DNA of 5,884 nucleotides from the NCBI GenBank assembly GCA_963854565.1, contig CAWKZT010000113.1, forward strand, positions 1 to 5,884. The letters are read 5' to 3'. The notes below the pieces were generated by a model. That model saw only the letters and a list, made by a program, of their open reading frames with translations, was not told the DNA's origin and ran no database searches. Position 1 is the stretch's first letter. Each line of letters opens with the position of its first letter. The position numbers were made by a program, and so were the translations under genes. The stretch is from CAWKZT01 sp963854565 (GTDB taxonomy: Bacteria > Actinomycetota > Acidimicrobiia > Acidimicrobiales > JAHEJN01). Positions 5,385 through 5,884 of this stretch are shown here, in pieces.

Positions 5385-5398
5385 GACCCTATTGGGTC
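5385..5398. other. Small dyad between second permease and thioesterase genes
   Basis: GACCC-TATT-GGGTC is a 5-bp stem with a 4-base loop in the 75-bp gap. It could be an operator of the thioesterase gene or a weak 3'-end element of the permease gene. It lacks a T-run. Confidence 0.3.
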
Positions 5399-5429
5399 CA
5401 ACCAGAGGGCAATGGGCAGCGGCACCGAG

Positions 5430-5884
5430 CTAACTCGATGCCTTGCTTCGTGATGCCATCAGGGCCCCCGCCACGACAAAGGCAACCCCAGCGACCGCCA
5501 ATGCGGAGACGTCATCGTCTTGAAATGCGACACCGAGTGCCAGCGCTACCACCGGAATCAGGTAGGTAATGAATGAGGCGCGGGTACCGCCAACTCGACC
5601 AACCAAGGTGGCCATGATGGCAAACGCAATACCGGTTCCGACGACCCCGATGAAGATGACAGACAACGTTGGCTTGAGTTCATAGCTGACTTCGTCAACC
5701 TCCCATAGGCCGTACGGAGCGGTGAGCACGGCGGCGACGACTAACAACTTGGCCATGAGATTGACCGGGCCGTACTTTTTCTGAAGCGGTGGAGCAATGT
5801 TGAGAGCGACGCCGTAGGAAACTGAGGCCCCTAATACCAGCGCCACGCCTAGAGCCTCGTTGGGCCCTTCGGTTAACGATGGAA
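5430..5884 (-). CDS. EamA-family permease, C-terminal half (N-terminus beyond right edge)
   Basis: The frame ends with TAG at 5430-5432 and stays open to the right edge, giving about 150 residues. A GTG at 5846 could be mistaken for the start, but PSLTEGPNEALG precedes it in frame without a stop, and the sequence starts in the middle of a typical EamA protein. What is visible is the second EamA repeat with five hydrophobic segments: VALVLGASVSYGVALN; NLMAKLLVVAAVLTAPYGLW; LSVIFIGVVGTGIAFAIMAT; ASFITYLIPVVALALGVAF; and LAVAGVAFVVAGALMA. FQDDD stands where these proteins usually have a Gly-Glu or Asp-Glu pair. It would be a multi-substrate metabolite exporter at most; no substrate is assigned. 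It is not closely similar to the complete permease at 3851-4750, so recent duplication is unlikely. Confidence 0.85.
   Translation of the reverse strand, partial: PSLTEGPNEALGVALVLGASVSYGVALNIAPPLQKKYGPVNLMAKLLVVAAVLTAPYGLWEVDEVSYELKPTLSVIFIGVVGTGIAFAIMATLVGRVGGTRASFITYLIPVVALALGVAFQDDDVSALAVAGVAFVVAGALMASRSKASS

Noticed and set aside
3851..5884. Two permeases plus thioesterase as one export operon
   Set aside because: Gaps of 75 to 184 bp, a strong hairpin between the thioesterase and permease genes, and the broad nature of these families give no support for a shared pathway beyond common orientation.

Overview
The window looks like ordinary chromosome from a fairly GC-rich bacterium, most likely an actinobacterium. 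The reasons are frequent GTG/TTG starts, a lipoprotein with a Pro/Thr/Ala-rich linker after its signal peptide, and a secreted protein of a type I know mainly from actinobacteria. A marine or aquatic Acidimicrobiia-like lineage is my best guess, but it is only an inference. I see no rRNA, tRNA, CRISPR array, transposase or phage gene.

Left part (1-1640, minus strand): two exported proteins in an overlapping pair. A lipoprotein (555-1640) is followed by a signal-peptide-bearing secreted protein (600 down to the left edge, incomplete) that starts inside the lipoprotein's last codons behind a strong Shine-Dalgarno sequence. This second gene has no stop in the window and is easily missed. Positions 1641-1819 are non-coding and hold a run of nine G and a small GC-rich hairpin.

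Middle (1820-3850): a GhrA-like 2-hydroxyacid dehydrogenase (minus) and a COG0523/CobW-type metal-chaperone GTPase (plus) diverge from a 243-bp gap. The gap is full of dyad symmetry: a perfect 16-bp palindrome, a smaller dyad, and a nearly continuous 58-nt hairpin whose 3' arm contains most of the GTPase gene's Shine-Dalgarno sequence. A 34-codon reading frame runs into that hairpin and ends inside it. This arrangement, resembling translational attenuation, is the most interesting thing in the window.

Right part (3851-5884, all minus): a complete EamA-family (DMT superfamily) permease, a PaaI-type hotdog thioesterase, and the C-terminal half of a second EamA permease that runs off the right edge. 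The GTPase gene and the first permease gene converge with only 3 bp between their stops. Between the permease and the thioesterase lie a perfect 24-bp-stem hairpin with a 3-nt loop and two tandem repeats, one of them directly upstream of the permease start.

I see no single pathway joining these genes. The left pair probably works at the cell envelope, and the rest are metabolic or transport genes of broad families.
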